In this document: positions 26,748-37,439 of the stretch, piece by piece
Position numbering within the stretch: position 1 is the first letter of the stretch
Layout of the letters: each line of letters starts with the position of its first letter
Assembly: GCA_028693445.1 (NCBI GenBank)
Contig: JAQUVI010000001.1
Span: forward strand, 310,001-374,000
Length of the DNA stretch: 64,000 nt
Reading direction: 5' to 3'
Source of the DNA: Candidatus Absconditabacteria bacterium
GTDB taxonomy: Bacteria; Patescibacteriota; Gracilibacteria; Absconditabacterales; Absconditicoccaceae
Position numbers and translations under genes: made by a program
The notes under the pieces: generated by a model
Database searches by the model: none
Seen by the model: the letters and a program-made list of their open reading frames with translations, nothing else
Told to the model about the DNA's origin: nothing

Positions 26748-28817
26748 ATGCACATTCTAGAAGAAAAGAAAATATATCAAGATGCTGATAGATATATTGA
26801 CATACAACAACAGTTGCGTGATGGTATTCAATTTTCTCTGGTGGTAGAAATTCAATCAGAAAAGTTTATAGAATTTCAAAAAGATTTGATAAATGAATTT
26901 GTCGCAGATTTTGTAGATTGAATTCAAAATGCTGAAGATATTTATGACAATGATTCTATTAGATTGAAATGTGAAAATTCATTACAAGAATTAAATACAA
27001 AACTCAAAACTTTTGCAGACAAAGTTCGTGATATAGAGTATTTTTCTATAAAGTGATATATGCAAATTATACTTGGTACAATGCTTATATCTTCTATGAT
27101 ATGAAGTACTACGGTTATGATTTTAAGAGATCGTAAAATTTATTATACGCTAACTAATTCTACCAAAATTCAAGGTAAAATAGATTTGTTCTCTGAATTT
27201 ATAGAATGAGATTTGGAAAGTTGAGATGAAATTGTATATGTTTGAACCAAAATTGCTGATGTGTTGGATGCTTATGATGTTAAAGATATAGAACAAATTC
27301 TTCAATCAGAAGAGAGTAGTGTGATAAGTTTTATGGATGAAGTACTAACATCTAGAATAGAAAAAGAAAGTTTGTGATTTTTGATGTGATATACTATACA
27401 GGGTATGACTAGAAAATCCAAAATGGGAAATAAACTTTCATTGGGTAAAATCAAATGACAATTTACATACTTACAAGACTTGAAACAAAGATTTTTCAAA
27501 AATAAATATCAAGTTACTGTTGGTGTTTTGAGTTTGTTTATTGCTTTTATGATATATAGTCTTATCAATCAGCTTCTTCAAAAACCACAGTGAGAAGTTT
27601 ATGTTAACACACAATGAGTGACTGTTGATCTTACAATTGATGATATCAAAAAGGATATAGTTCTTTTCAAATCTATGGATCCAACTTGAGATGAAAAAGC
27701 TATGAAATATCAAGAAATTGTAAATAAAATTACAATTCTAGAAAAAAGATGAAGATGGGTAGAGGATTTACAACAATTACAAAAAATACTCAAAGCTGAT
27801 TATTATAAAGGATTCAATATTATTACTGTAAATAATCTTTCCCAATTTGATGATCCAGTGTTGGGTAAAAAAACCACATTAATTAATTTTAATACTAGTG
27901 AAAAATCAAAACTTTGAGATTTACGTAGTATAGAATATTCAAAAGATATTCTTGTTGCTGGTTCAAAGGCTTCGTTGCTTTGAGTAGTAAATGAAAATAG
28001 CAGAGGTTCTTTGATATGATACAATATCGATGATGTAATAGAAAATTGTAGTTTAAATCTTTTGAAAAACTGATTTTATTGTTATACTACAAATTGAAAA
28101 ATATATGTAGTTACTAGAGCCGGTATAGAAACGGTAACAACTGCTGATCCAGATTGATTCCCTATGGTTATAGGATGAATTGGTACGTATGGTAAATCAA
28201 ATATGTATGTGTTCTCCAAAAATGTTACCAATTTATCAGATAGTACATTGGTGATTAGATACCGCAATACGCTATGATCTCAATCAATATATCAACAATG
28301 ACAAAAATATATGATAGCTCCAGATTTAGCTACATGATTAAATTTTTGATCAGGTTTTTCTACGTTTACTATTGATGTAAACTTTTTAGGTTGGTCACAA
28401 GGTAAATTATATCAATTCCGAAGAAATCCAGCTACATCATTTAATCTAGCTTATCGTGAAATTAAATTGTTGTGATGAGATACAAAAACTATGAAACTTT
28501 CAGATGATATAAAGATAGTTACTCCTTCAAATTCTAGATATGTTTATCTGTTTGATAGAGTGAATCAGATCTTTATGGTATACGAATCTCGTCCTATCAA
28601 AACAAATGATCAATACGCAACAAATTATAATTTAAATTACCTATTTAGTTTTGCTTTTGATTTGTGAACAAACAAAGTTGTGGATGTGACTATTCCAGAT
28701 GAATTAGGAAATAGACCAGAACTTTATGTCCTTACTCAAGAAGGTATAAACAAAATTCAACTTCATGAATTTGTAGATAGTATCAAAAACAACAATGTAC
28801 TGAAACAAGTAAATTAA
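26748..28817 (+). CDS. Large two-TM membrane protein, unknown function
   Basis: 689 residues. Hydrophobic segments at about residues 104-125 and 258-278. The first about 100 residues are helical and charged. After the second segment there is a long domain of about 400 residues with repeated short beta-like units (ILVAGSKASLLG, GKIYVVTRAG, SRYVYLFDRV, ELYVLTQEG), which suggests an extracytoplasmic beta-propeller. No catalytic motif. Heavy TGA use. Has its own terminator downstream. It could be a sensor or envelope scaffold; the fold call is an impression from sequence only. Confidence 0.7.
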
Positions 28818-28837
28818 AACAATAAAATAATTACTAG

Positions 28838-28863
28838 ATCCCAAGATTATTCTTGGGATTTTT
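28838..28863 (+). terminator. Intrinsic terminator
   Basis: ATCCCAAGA/TCTTGGGAT stem, TTAT loop, T-rich tail after the large membrane protein gene. Confidence 0.9.
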
Positions 28864-28919
28864 AAATTGAAAATAAACTTGGTTTATGTATAATAATAAA
28901 AAAATAAAAAAAATAAATT

Positions 28920-29264
28920 ATGGAAACATTGTATTTATACCCCGTTGAAGATTCTTTAGTGACATTTGGTTTGTTTTTCCTTTTTGTTACTATGATTTTT
29001 TTAGCAAAAAAAGAAATACATTACCAAAAGACCAAACTAAAGATAGATGGCGTTATGTCAGAAAGATTGTTTTTTGCTGAGCAACTTATTACAAATTGGT
29101 GGTGTAGAAGTAGATTTCTGTGTGATGTAAAAAAAAGAAGAGTCAATTTAAATAAGGTTTTTACTTCTCAAGAATATCTAGATCTAACTGTTTTATACAG
29201 GACAAATCCGTCAAAAGAAAATTTGGAAAAAACAAAAAAAATTATTGTAGAGTATCTAAAATAG
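28920..29264 (+). CDS. Small single-TM protein, unknown function
   Basis: 114 residues with one membrane segment at about residues 13-31 and a basic cytoplasmic remainder (RFLCDVKKRRVNLNKVF). Isolated between two terminators, so it is a separate transcription unit. No TGA codon and no recognised family. Confidence 0.65.
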   Translation: METLYLYPVEDSLVTFGLFFLFVTMIFLAKKEIHYQKTKLKIDGVMSERLFFAEQLITNWWCRSRFLCDVKKRRVNLNKVFTSQEYLDLTVLYRTNPSKENLEKTKKIIVEYLK

Positions 29265-29291
29265 AGCGGAGTGATATATTCCGCTTTTTTT
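29265..29291 (+). terminator. Intrinsic terminator
   Basis: AGCGGA/TCCGCT stem followed by T7, immediately after the TAG of the preceding gene. Confidence 0.85.
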
Positions 29292-29391
29292 ATATTACAA
29301 TAATTTTGCTTGTAAACTAGCTGAAAATTGATATACAAAATCAGATGAAATTATTAATTCAGATTTTTTTATATTGTTTGAATTATTTATT

Positions 29392-30972
29392 ATGAAATCA
29401 TTATCTTCACAGGAATTTAGAGATTTACGAAACAAATTTCGAGAATCTAAACAACATAAATATTTATCAGAGGTTTCACTTATTGCAGACAAAGAAAGTA
29501 CAGCTATGTTTAATGTGGCTGGTATGCAGCAATTAATTCCATATTTGATGGGAAAACCACATGAACTTGGGAAAAGAGTTCATAATATTCAAAGATGTAT
29601 CAGAACTGTTGATATAGATGAAGTAGGAGATGCTTCGCATCTTACTTTTTTTGAAATGATGGGAAACTGGTCGCTCGGAGACTATTTCAAAAAAGAATCA
29701 GTTGAACGAAGTTGGGAATTTCTTACGAGTCCAGAATATCTTGATATAGATCCAAAAAAGCTTGCAGTAACAGTGTTTCAAGGAGATGAAAACGCTCCAA
29801 AAGACGAAGAGACAGCGTTATATTGGGAGAATGTAGGTATGACCAAAGACAGGATTTCTTATCTGTCAGCAAAACACAATCGATGGAGCCCAGGACCAGT
29901 TTGACCATGTGGACCTGATACAGAAATATTCTATCGAGTGGGTGCGGGAGATTTGCCCCCTGCAGGCAGCAATGTAGAAAACGATGAAGATAATTGGATG
30001 GAAATTTGGAACAATGTATTTATGGAGTTTTATCGTGACGAATCTGGAACTCTTACAAAATTGAAACAACAAAATGTAGATACAGGAATGTGATTTGAAA
30101 GAATGGTAAAAACTTTGCAAGGCAAAGAGACTATTTACGAAAGTGATTTGTTTTTGCCAGTTATTCAATCTATAGAAAAACATACAATACTTAACTACCA
30201 AGAAAATCAAAGAAGAATGAGAATCGTCGCAGATCATCTCAGAACTGCGATTGTGCTTATCAATGATGGTGCAATGGCATCAAATGTATGAGCAGGATAT
30301 GTACTTAGAATGATTATTAGAAGAATGTATTACAATCTGATTTTGTTGAGCAATACAGTTCAAGATTGATATGAATCTTTATTCAACGAAGCAATTGCTT
30401 TTTTTGGTCAACAACGTAAATTAACCAATCCATCTGCTATTTTACAAGCAATCAAAGATGAATTAGCACAATTCAAAAAAACCATAGCAAACGGAACCAA
30501 ATTATTACAACAAATGATAGATAAACATCCAGCTCAATTATCAGGTAAAGATATATTTATGCTCTACGATACCTACGGATTCCCAATTGAGCTGACTAGA
30601 GAAATTGCTAGAGAGAAAGGAATCTCTGTTGACGAAATCTGATTCCAGAAATCACTAGAAGAAGCTCGCGAGAAATCTCGTCAATGAACCAAAGAAATGT
30701 TCAAAAAAGGAATCGACCGATCCAAATATCTAGACGGAGTACAACCAACCAAATTTATCGGTTATGATCAGATAATTTCAGAGTCTCAGAAGCTTATCAA
30801 AGATTTTGAGGTAGACGGACAAAGGGTATTAATCTTTGACCAAACCCCATTCTATGCAGAAAGCTGAGGTCAAACCTGAGATAAAGGGAAAATTATTTTG
30901 GATGATGGAACAGAGGTAGAAGTGGTTGATGTAAAAAAATATGAATGAGTTTTTTTGCATTTTGTGAAATAG
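29392..30972 (+). CDS. alaS: Alanyl-tRNA synthetase without editing and C-Ala domains
   Basis: 526 residues against about 870 in most bacteria. The aminoacylation half is intact: [30 protein letters not shown] (motif 2), [24 protein letters not shown] and TGMGFERM (motif 3), then the tRNA-recognition helices ([24 protein letters not shown]). It ends soon after AESGGQTGDKG, just before the HTATHLL segment that opens the editing site. The stop is a clean TAG and a lipoprotein gene starts 24 bases later, so this is not a simple frameshift. The enzyme should charge tRNA-Ala but not clear Ser- or Gly-tRNA-Ala in cis. ATG 29392 is preferred over the TTG at 29374. Confidence 0.93.
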
Positions 30973-30995
30973 TTTTTATTTATTATTTATATATT

Positions 30996-31505
30996 ATGAA
31001 AAAAATTGTTGGATTGTTTGCTTTATTGCTTTGAGTTACTTTTTTGGCTGGTTGTAATACGACAAACATCGTTGAAGAAGAAAATTCAAATGTTACAAAT
31101 GAGGAAGAGATTGTAAAAGTTATGGAAAAATGATGAAAAATCACTTGTACTATGGAAATGGAAGAGGATTGAGTTAAAGCTTCTGGGCTTATTTATATTG
31201 ACTGAGACAAGGTTTACACAGAATCAAAAATGAATATGATGTGAAAAGATATCGAAGCTAGAAGTCTTATGATAGATGATTATAGTTATACATGGACAGT
31301 TGGTGATAAAAGTTGAACAAAATTTAAATTAGAAGATGAAGAAGATGAATCAGATTTTGATTTTATACAAGAAGAATGAGTGTATGAGGAAGATTGAGTT
31401 TCTTATGATTGTAAAAAATGAGTTCCTTCAAATATAGATTTCAAGGTTCCATCTGATGTTGATTTTAAAGAATTTAATGAATCTGATTTTGATCTACCAT
31501 TCTAA
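30996..31505 (+). CDS. Lipoprotein, unknown function
   Basis: 169 residues. Lipoprotein signal KKIVGLFALLLGVTFLAGC with lipobox LAGC (Cys 20). The mature part is acidic with Asp/Glu runs, has two further cysteines (CTMEMEEDG and SYDCKKG) and repeated GxKxYTES/SYTWTVGD-like beta segments. Many TGA glycines. Outer-face membrane anchoring is expected. No known domain was recognised. Confidence 0.8.
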
Positions 31506-31522
31506 TTATTTCTTTTTTTTAT

Positions 31523-31557
31523 AAAAAACTCTGAGATTTATTTCAGAGTTTTTTTTA
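31523..31557. terminator. Bidirectional intrinsic terminator
   Basis: AAAAACTCTGA/TCAGAGTTTTT stem with a short loop between the convergent lipoprotein (+) and pyrophosphohydrolase (-) genes. Confidence 0.85.
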
Positions 31558-31581
31558 TTATAATGACAAGACAATATTTCT

Positions 31582-31893
31582 TTATTTACCCGTTTCTTCC
31601 AAAATAATTCTCTTTGAGAATCATCATCTTTTCTCCAATTTTTCCAATCTGATTTTTTCTATTTCTTCTTTGGAAATATTTTTGGCATCAGCAATTGCAT
31701 AGGCAACTTCCAAGATATCGGCTAATTCTTCAGCAATATTTGTTCCTACAAAAAGTTCATCTGTTTCCTCATGAAGTTTCTCTTCTAATTTCTTTCGATA
31801 TTCTTGATCATCAGCAATATGAGTGACAGCAGTTTCTCATTTACTTTTTATAATTTCTGGGATTTTATCCCTTACAAGTTTGTTGTAGAGCAT
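31582..31893 (-). CDS. Nucleoside-triphosphate / phosphoribosyl-ATP pyrophosphohydrolase-like protein
   Basis: 103 residues. Starts LYNKLVRDKIPEII, contains EELADILEVAYAIAD (the all-alpha NTP pyrophosphatase EExxD metal site) and ends EKRGGFSKRIILEE, a pattern of small MazG/HisE-like house-cleaning enzymes. TGA codons encode the GG in RGGF. It should hydrolyse an NTP or a damaged nucleotide to NMP + PPi; the substrate is unknown. Confidence 0.85.
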
Positions 31894-31919
31894 AAGAGGA
31901 AAAAATAAAATAAAAATAT

Positions 31920-32396
31920 TTACTCAGCTTCTATATTTCCTGCATTTGGATTTGGATCTCTAGGATCTGGACATTCACCATCAAGATTTGCTTGTGCATT
32001 ACAAAGTGTTCCATCAATTCTTTTACACATAGGAGTTTCTGTTCCCATGCCTTCTACTTCACCACCAGTGATTGCACAGAATATTTGTGCATCATTTTCA
32101 TATCAAGTAATTTTTACTCCACCGACAGGACAATAACCGCGTAAAAGGGCCCATTCTTCACATTGACGATTGTCTTCAAAAAGACAGACTCAATATTGTC
32201 CTTGTTTGTTTTCTCTAATTTCAAGAGTACCGCCTTTTTCAATACAATTTATAGAAGCTGGATTTGCTAGACCAATTTGTTCTTGCGCAGGTGTATTTTT
32301 GATTTTTAAATCAAACCAATCGGTCTTTGTATTAACAAATTTTAAGCCAGCTAAAACCAAAATAGTGATAATTACTGTCCAAAAAATTTTTTTCAT
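31920..32396 (-). CDS. Exported DUF333-domain protein
   Basis: 158 residues. N-terminal hydrophobic anchor or uncleaved signal (KKIFWTVIITILVLAGLKF). DUF333 core at about residues 48-92: NPASINCIEKGGTLEIR, GVCLFEDNRQCEEWALLRG, then C. A C-terminal Cys-containing extension (FCAI, MCKR, LCNA, ECPD) may form disulfides. DUF333 occurs in putative hemolysin/META-like periplasmic proteins; the function is unknown. It starts divergently from the DUF134 gene. Confidence 0.85.
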
Positions 32397-32474
32397 ATGA
32401 TATAGTTAGAAAATAAACTATTTACTTTATATTCATATTAAAAAGTAATACAAGAACTGTTTATAAAAAATCTC

Positions 32475-32502
32475 TTGCAATTATGCTTCTATTTTCTATA
32501 TA
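32475..32502 (+). promoter_or_regulatory. Promoter of the DUF134 gene
   Basis: TTGCAA (32475-32480) and TATATA (32497-32502) with a 16-base spacer, directly abutting a 16-base palindrome. Confidence 0.5.
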
Positions 32503-32517
32503 TGGGAATATTCCCAT
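32502..32517. promoter_or_regulatory. Perfect 16-bp palindrome, probable operator
   Basis: ATGGGAATATTCCCAT is a perfect palindrome lying at the predicted transcription start, 20 bases before the ATG of the DUF134 DNA-binding protein. Autoregulation of DUF134 and the downstream transporter is the simplest reading. Confidence 0.6.
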
Positions 32518-32537
32518 TTATTAAATAAATAAAAAAT

Positions 32538-32834
32538 ATGATAAATATATCAGAAAAGGGGAGAAAGAGGAAAATTAGGTGTATAGAGTTTTCTCCAGAT
32601 GTCTGTGTGTTTCAGCCGTTATGATGTTCATCGAATATGCAAGATAAGGAAATTGTCTTAAGAAAAGATGAAGTAGAAGCTCTTAGACTCAAAAATATTG
32701 AATGATTTGATATTGTTTCTGGTGGCGAAAAAATGGAAATATCCAAATCTACTTTTGCTAGAATTTATGAAAGCTGTGTAAATAAAATTGCAGATGCGAT
32801 CGTAAATAGCAAGAGAATTGTATTGGAAAAATAG
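32538..32834 (+). CDS. DUF134 (UPF0251) predicted DNA-binding protein
   Basis: 98 residues. Family features: RKRKIRCIEFSPDVCVFQP near the start with two cysteines, EIVLRKDEVEALRLKNIEG and the helix-turn-helix-like segment MEISKSTFARIYESCVNKIADAIV. Start at 32538 follows a promoter and palindrome. It precedes a membrane transporter by 23 bases, suggesting a local regulator-transporter pair. The Cys residues hint at a metal or redox signal (inference). Confidence 0.88.
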
Positions 32835-32857
32835 ACTATCGAAAAAGTCAGAATTTT

Positions 32858-33823
32858 ATGTTGTTATATAAAAATATGTTAGTTGCATGAGCTATTGTTT
32901 TAGGATTGATAATCAATTATTTTACTTGAGGGCTACCTTTTTCTAGTATACTTTGTGTTTTTGCAGGTATATTTATGATTATGCCATCATTGTTGGATTT
33001 TGAAACAAAAGATTTTCTAAAAATAAGAAAACATCAAAAATTATTGCGAATAAATCTCGCTGTAAATATTGTGATAACTCCATTGATTGCTTGGGGAGTG
33101 GGGAGTTTGTTTTTTCAAGATATTTGATTGACTATAACTTTGATTATGTTGTCTTTGCTTTCATGAGGATGATTGGTCTTTGCATGGATCAAAAAAACAA
33201 ATGGCAATAATTCGTTGTGATTCCAATTTTTTATGCTTAATTTGCTTATTTTTACAGTAATATTTTTTATTGCTACTCCTTTTGTTCAGCAAATAGGAAT
33301 GTTGCAGTCGGTAGCATTGACTTGTGATCTTTCTGGACCAGTTAGTTGTGGTATTTGATGAAATATTTCTCCTATAAGTGCTATTGTTGTGTTGGTTATT
33401 TTTCCATTTTTGCTTAGTAGGATTGTTCTTTGGAACCAGAAAATTACAGCATTGGCAAAAAAATATAGCAAATATTTATCACAAATAGGCACTTTCATAA
33501 TTATTGGATATATCTTTTCATTGCAGCAAATTCATACTATATTTGAAACAGATATGCTTTTGGTCACAAAAATATTTGTTGCAACTTTGATATTCTATCT
33601 TTTGATATTTATATATAATCTGATTATTTATCATCGTTTCCTTCCAAAAACGTCAGAATCGAAATCATTATTTTGGCTTACAACAAGTAGATTTATAACA
33701 TTGGGGTTGGTGTTGAGTTTTATCTATACTCAATATTTTGGAACAACTATTATGCTGATATTTATAAGTGCATATTTTATACAAATAGGATTGTCTCAAT
33801 TGGTATCACGTTACTTAAAATAA
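32858..33823 (+). CDS. Polytopic transporter resembling ACR3/bile acid:Na+ symporters
   Basis: 321 residues with about ten hydrophobic segments. FSSILCVFAGIFMIMPSLLD at the start, LSLLSGGGLVFAWIKKTNGN and the following pattern resemble the BART superfamily (ACR3 arsenite exporters, bile acid:sodium symporters). Whether the conserved Cys of ACR3 is present is not clear. ATG 32858 was used; ATG 32876 is also in frame. Co-transcription with the DUF134 gene is likely. Substrate unknown. Confidence 0.7.
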
Positions 33824-33848
33824 CTTTTAATCTTTTAAAAAATAAACC

Positions 33849-34595
33849 ATGAAATACTTAGTAGGAGCAAATTTTAAAATGTACAAAAGTCAAAAAGATC
33901 TCAAAGAATATTTTGATCAGTTTGTAAATAATTATGCATGTTTTGTAAATATTGACCTTATGATTGCGCCGATGACAGTGTGTCTTGGTACGGCTTCAGA
34001 AATGACCAAAGATAGTTGCGTGCATCTTGGCGCTCAAAATATGCATTATGAAGAACAGTGAGCATTTACGGGAGAAACTTCACCGGTTGTCCTCAAAGAA
34101 CTTGGTGCTGAATATGTGATCATCGGGCATTCAGAAAGAAGACAGTACTTTAGCGAGACAAATGAAATGATCAATAAAAAACTCAAAGCAGCCTTGCATC
34201 ATGGTATTAGACCAATTCTTTGTATCGGGGAAAATCTTGAGCAAAAAGAGCTTGGTATTAGCAAAGAAACACTAAAAATACAACTTCGCGAAGCGTTGCA
34301 GGGGATTGATGAAGTAGAAAAAATTGATATCGCTTATGAACCAATCCGAGCCATCGGAACCGGGAAAAGTGCAACTCCAGAAGGTGTTCAAGAAATCCAT
34401 GAATATATTAGATCAATTATTGGAAATGAAAAAAGCAGAATTATTTATGGTGGTAGTGTCAACGACACAAACGCAGAGAGTTTGATTTCACAACCTGCAA
34501 TCAATGGTTTCCTCATCGGTTCAGCTAGTCTCGATCCACAAAAATTTCTAAAGATCTTAGATGTGGTATCCAAGAGTGAATCAGTTAAGAAATAA
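33849..34595 (+). CDS. tpiA: Triosephosphate isomerase
   Basis: 248 residues, full length. Catalytic Lys in GANFKMYKS (residue 11), catalytic His in IIGHSERRQYF, catalytic Glu in IAYEPIRAIGTG, and the phosphate loop IIYGGSVND...GFLIGSASL. It interconverts DHAP and G3P. Usual WAIGTG is RAIGTG here. Only one TGA codon (EEQGAFTGE). Confidence 0.97.
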
Positions 34596-34616
34596 TATTT
34601 ATATTATTTTCTTTAT

Positions 34617-34728
34617 GTTACTTTTTGCTTCCAGGTCAAAAAGTAACCAAAAACCCCTCGTGAGCTGTTGCATTTTCTTAACGGTAGAAAACACAAACAA
34701 ATTCGACTCCATGTGTTTTCTTTACCTA
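34617..34728. repeat. Two hairpins in the tpiA-aldehyde dehydrogenase spacer
   Basis: GTTACTTTTTG (34617-34627) and CAAAAAGTAAC (34637-34647) are a perfect 11-base inverted repeat. Further on, GGTAGAAAACACA faces TGTGTTTTCTTTACC with a two-base bulge (34683-34728). No ORF. Could be a terminator-like or REP-like structure. Confidence 0.6.
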
Positions 34729-34787
34729 AAAATACAAGCGCTCACCTATTCTGCTATAAATACTATTTAATTATTAATCATATTATC

Positions 34788-36149
34788 ATGATAACTTCAA
34801 CAAACCCATACACTCAAGAAACTACAAAAACTTATCAACAAATGACTTGGGAACAGGTAGAATCCAAAATAATCCTTGCCCACGAATCATTTCAATCACG
34901 AAAAAAAACATCTTTCACAGAAAGAAAACAATTGATGAATAATCTTGCGAAAATCATGCAAGAACAATTTGAAGATCTAGCAAAACTAGATACGCAAGAA
35001 ATGGGGATGCTCTACAAAGATGCAAAAGGAGATGTAACAAAATCAGCTTCCAATATTGCTTATTTTGCAGAAAATGCAGAAAAAATTCTCGCTCCAAAGC
35101 CTTTTGATCAAGATGGTCTTACATGAGAAATTGTTTATCAACCAAAAGGAGTAATTTTTTCTGTGATGCCATGGAATTATCCATTCAATCAAGTTTTGAG
35201 AAGTGCGATACCAAATATTATGGCAGGAAACGTAGTATTGATGAAACATGCTTCCAATGTCCCTCAAATTGCTGAAAAGATCGAACAATTATTTGCACAA
35301 GCAGGCTTTCCAAAAGGAGTTTATACAAATCTTTTTTTACCACATGATTTTACCGAAAAAATTATCGCTCATCCATTGGTTATTGGCGCTAATGTTACTG
35401 GTTCTGACGCGGTAGGTAGACAGATTGGTTCGCTTGCAGGGAAATATCTCAAACCTTCGGTTTTGGAACTTGGAGGAAATGATCCGTTTATCGTCTTAGA
35501 AACAACAGATCTGGATACTATTATCAAACAAGCAATTAAAGGCAGATTTTCAAACTATGGTCAGAAATGTAATTCATCGAAAAGATTTATTGTCATCGAA
35601 TCGATGTACGATCAATTTTGCGAGAAATTCACTGCAGCCGTTAACCAGTTAAACATCGGTGACCCAATGAACGAGGCAACAGATATCGGACCGTTGGCAA
35701 AAGCTTCCGCTGTCAAAGATATAGATGCTCAAGTAAAACAAAGTATCCAGCAATGAGCTATCCTTTTGACAGGCGGACAACCTTGATCAGTCTTCGGACC
35801 AAATTTCTACCTCCCAACGGTCCTCAAAGACGTAGTCCCAGGTATGAAAGTTTTTGACGAAGAAGTCTTCGGTCCTGTTGCACCGATCATCAAAGCCAAA
35901 GACTTGGATGATGTTGTAAGATTAGCAAACCAAAGCGTTTATGGCCTTTGATGCTCAATCTTTGGAGATAATAGAGAAGACAAAGAATATATTGCTCAAA
36001 ATGTAGAAGTAAGTAATGCATTTATCGATAAAGTAGTTACTAGCTACGCGTTCTTGCCATATGGAGGAATCAAAAATACCTGATATGGAAAAGAATTATC
36101 CGAACATGGATTGAAAGCGTTTATGAATGAAAAGGTGATTGTGAAATAA
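34788..36149 (+). CDS. NAD(P)-dependent aldehyde dehydrogenase (succinate-semialdehyde type)
   Basis: 453 residues, the length of the GabD/Sad-like subgroup. MPWNYPFNQVLRSAIPNIMAG, catalytic Glu in LELGGNDPFIVL, catalytic Cys in NYGQKCNSSKRFIV, and EEVFGPVAPIIKAKDLDD...YGLGCSIFG. It oxidises an aldehyde to the acid, probably a semialdehyde by overall similarity. Several TGA glycines. Codon usage in this gene is slightly richer in GC than its neighbours. Confidence 0.92.
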
Positions 36150-36214
36150 AACTGATTTGACATTAATCAGAAAATAAGTATAAAAAATCAAAATTAAAAA
36201 ATTTAAATTAAATA

Positions 36215-37241
36215 TTATTTATTTTCCAATTTTATTTGTTGTTTTACTAGACGATCAAAATCAGATTCTATACTTTGTATTTTGTTAAATTCTTTGTATT
36301 CGGCAAAAGCTTTATCTTCTGCTTGTTTTCTTGAAATTCATCATTTTCATTCTAATACTTTATATTTATTAAATTGTAAGAAATTGTCTACTGCTTGTGC
36401 TAAATCTTCCATCTTCATAGGTGTATGATTTTCAACTAGGGTTTCTAGATAATCAAAAAATCATGAAACAGATCTTTCAAGTTTCTTAATTTTACTTTCT
36501 TGTAAGTAATTTTTTGCAATGATACTATCTGATTTTAATATTCTTCATTTTGGTGAATTTTTCCAAGTTTTTAGACCCATAAATACTTCTTTAGCATTTG
36601 CATGTTCATATATTATTTCCGATGCTGTCTTTCCTGTGATAGCAAAATGAAACTTGTTTTGTATCATAGCATAAAAATTCTTGGTTATATCTGAATTTGG
36701 ATCATAATCTACACTACATTCTGCAAAAATATCGGTAATCTTTTGATACAATCTTCTTTCACTTGTTCTGATCGAACGAATTCTCTCTAGTAATTCTTGG
36801 AAATAATCTTTTCAGAAATATTTTCCGTTTTTCATTCTTTCATCATCGAGGGAGAATCCTTTGATGATATATTCTTTTAGTCTTTCTGTTGCCCAGATTC
36901 TGAATTGTGTAGCTTGTGATGAATTTACACGATATCCAATAGAAATAATCATATCAAGATTATAAAATTCAATCTCTCTAGAAATATCTCTATCTCATTC
37001 TTTTTGAACTGTTAGAAATTTTCTAATAGTTGAATTTTGCCTTAATTCTCAACTTTCATAAATTTGTTTGATATGATAATTGATTGTTGGTACTTCAACA
37101 CCAAAAAGTTCGGCAATTTTTTTTTGATTCAACCAAAGATTTTCATCGTGTAAAAAGACTTCTACTTTTATGTTTCAATTTGGGGTTGTGTACAGAAGAA
37201 AATTTGTTAATTCATCTTTGATCGATAAAGATTTGTTCATT
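36215..37241 (-). CDS. RhuM-family protein with an apparent frameshift near the N-terminus
   Basis: About 341 residues if one base is skipped. From about residue 15 the frame is a full RhuM-type protein: DENLWLNQKKIAELFGVEVPT (helix-turn-helix-like), YNLDMIISIGYRVNSSQATQF, RIWATERLKEYIIKGFSLDDER, then a Fic/Doc-adjacent-type helical half. The natural start, ATG 37241 (NKSLSIKDELTNF), is in the +1 frame; the two join at an A5 run (37199-37203, plus strand). Removing one base restores the typical RhuM N-terminus. Either a sequencing indel, a pseudogene, or slippage. RhuM proteins occur in pathogenicity and defence islands; function poorly known. A homologue lies at 63217. Confidence 0.75.
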
Positions 37242-37439
37242 ATGTTAAATAAAATATTAAAATGTTTATTCTTTATTTCACAGGGATTATATATCTTTTC
37301 TCTATATTTTCAACCACTTTTATAAATTCCTATTGAAATATGTCAATAAATATGTATACTTAATTTTGTAAAAATTTGCAAAAAAAGGGAATCTGGTTAT
37401 TATTATAGCATACTATTATTTATTTTTTACTGTTTTCTT

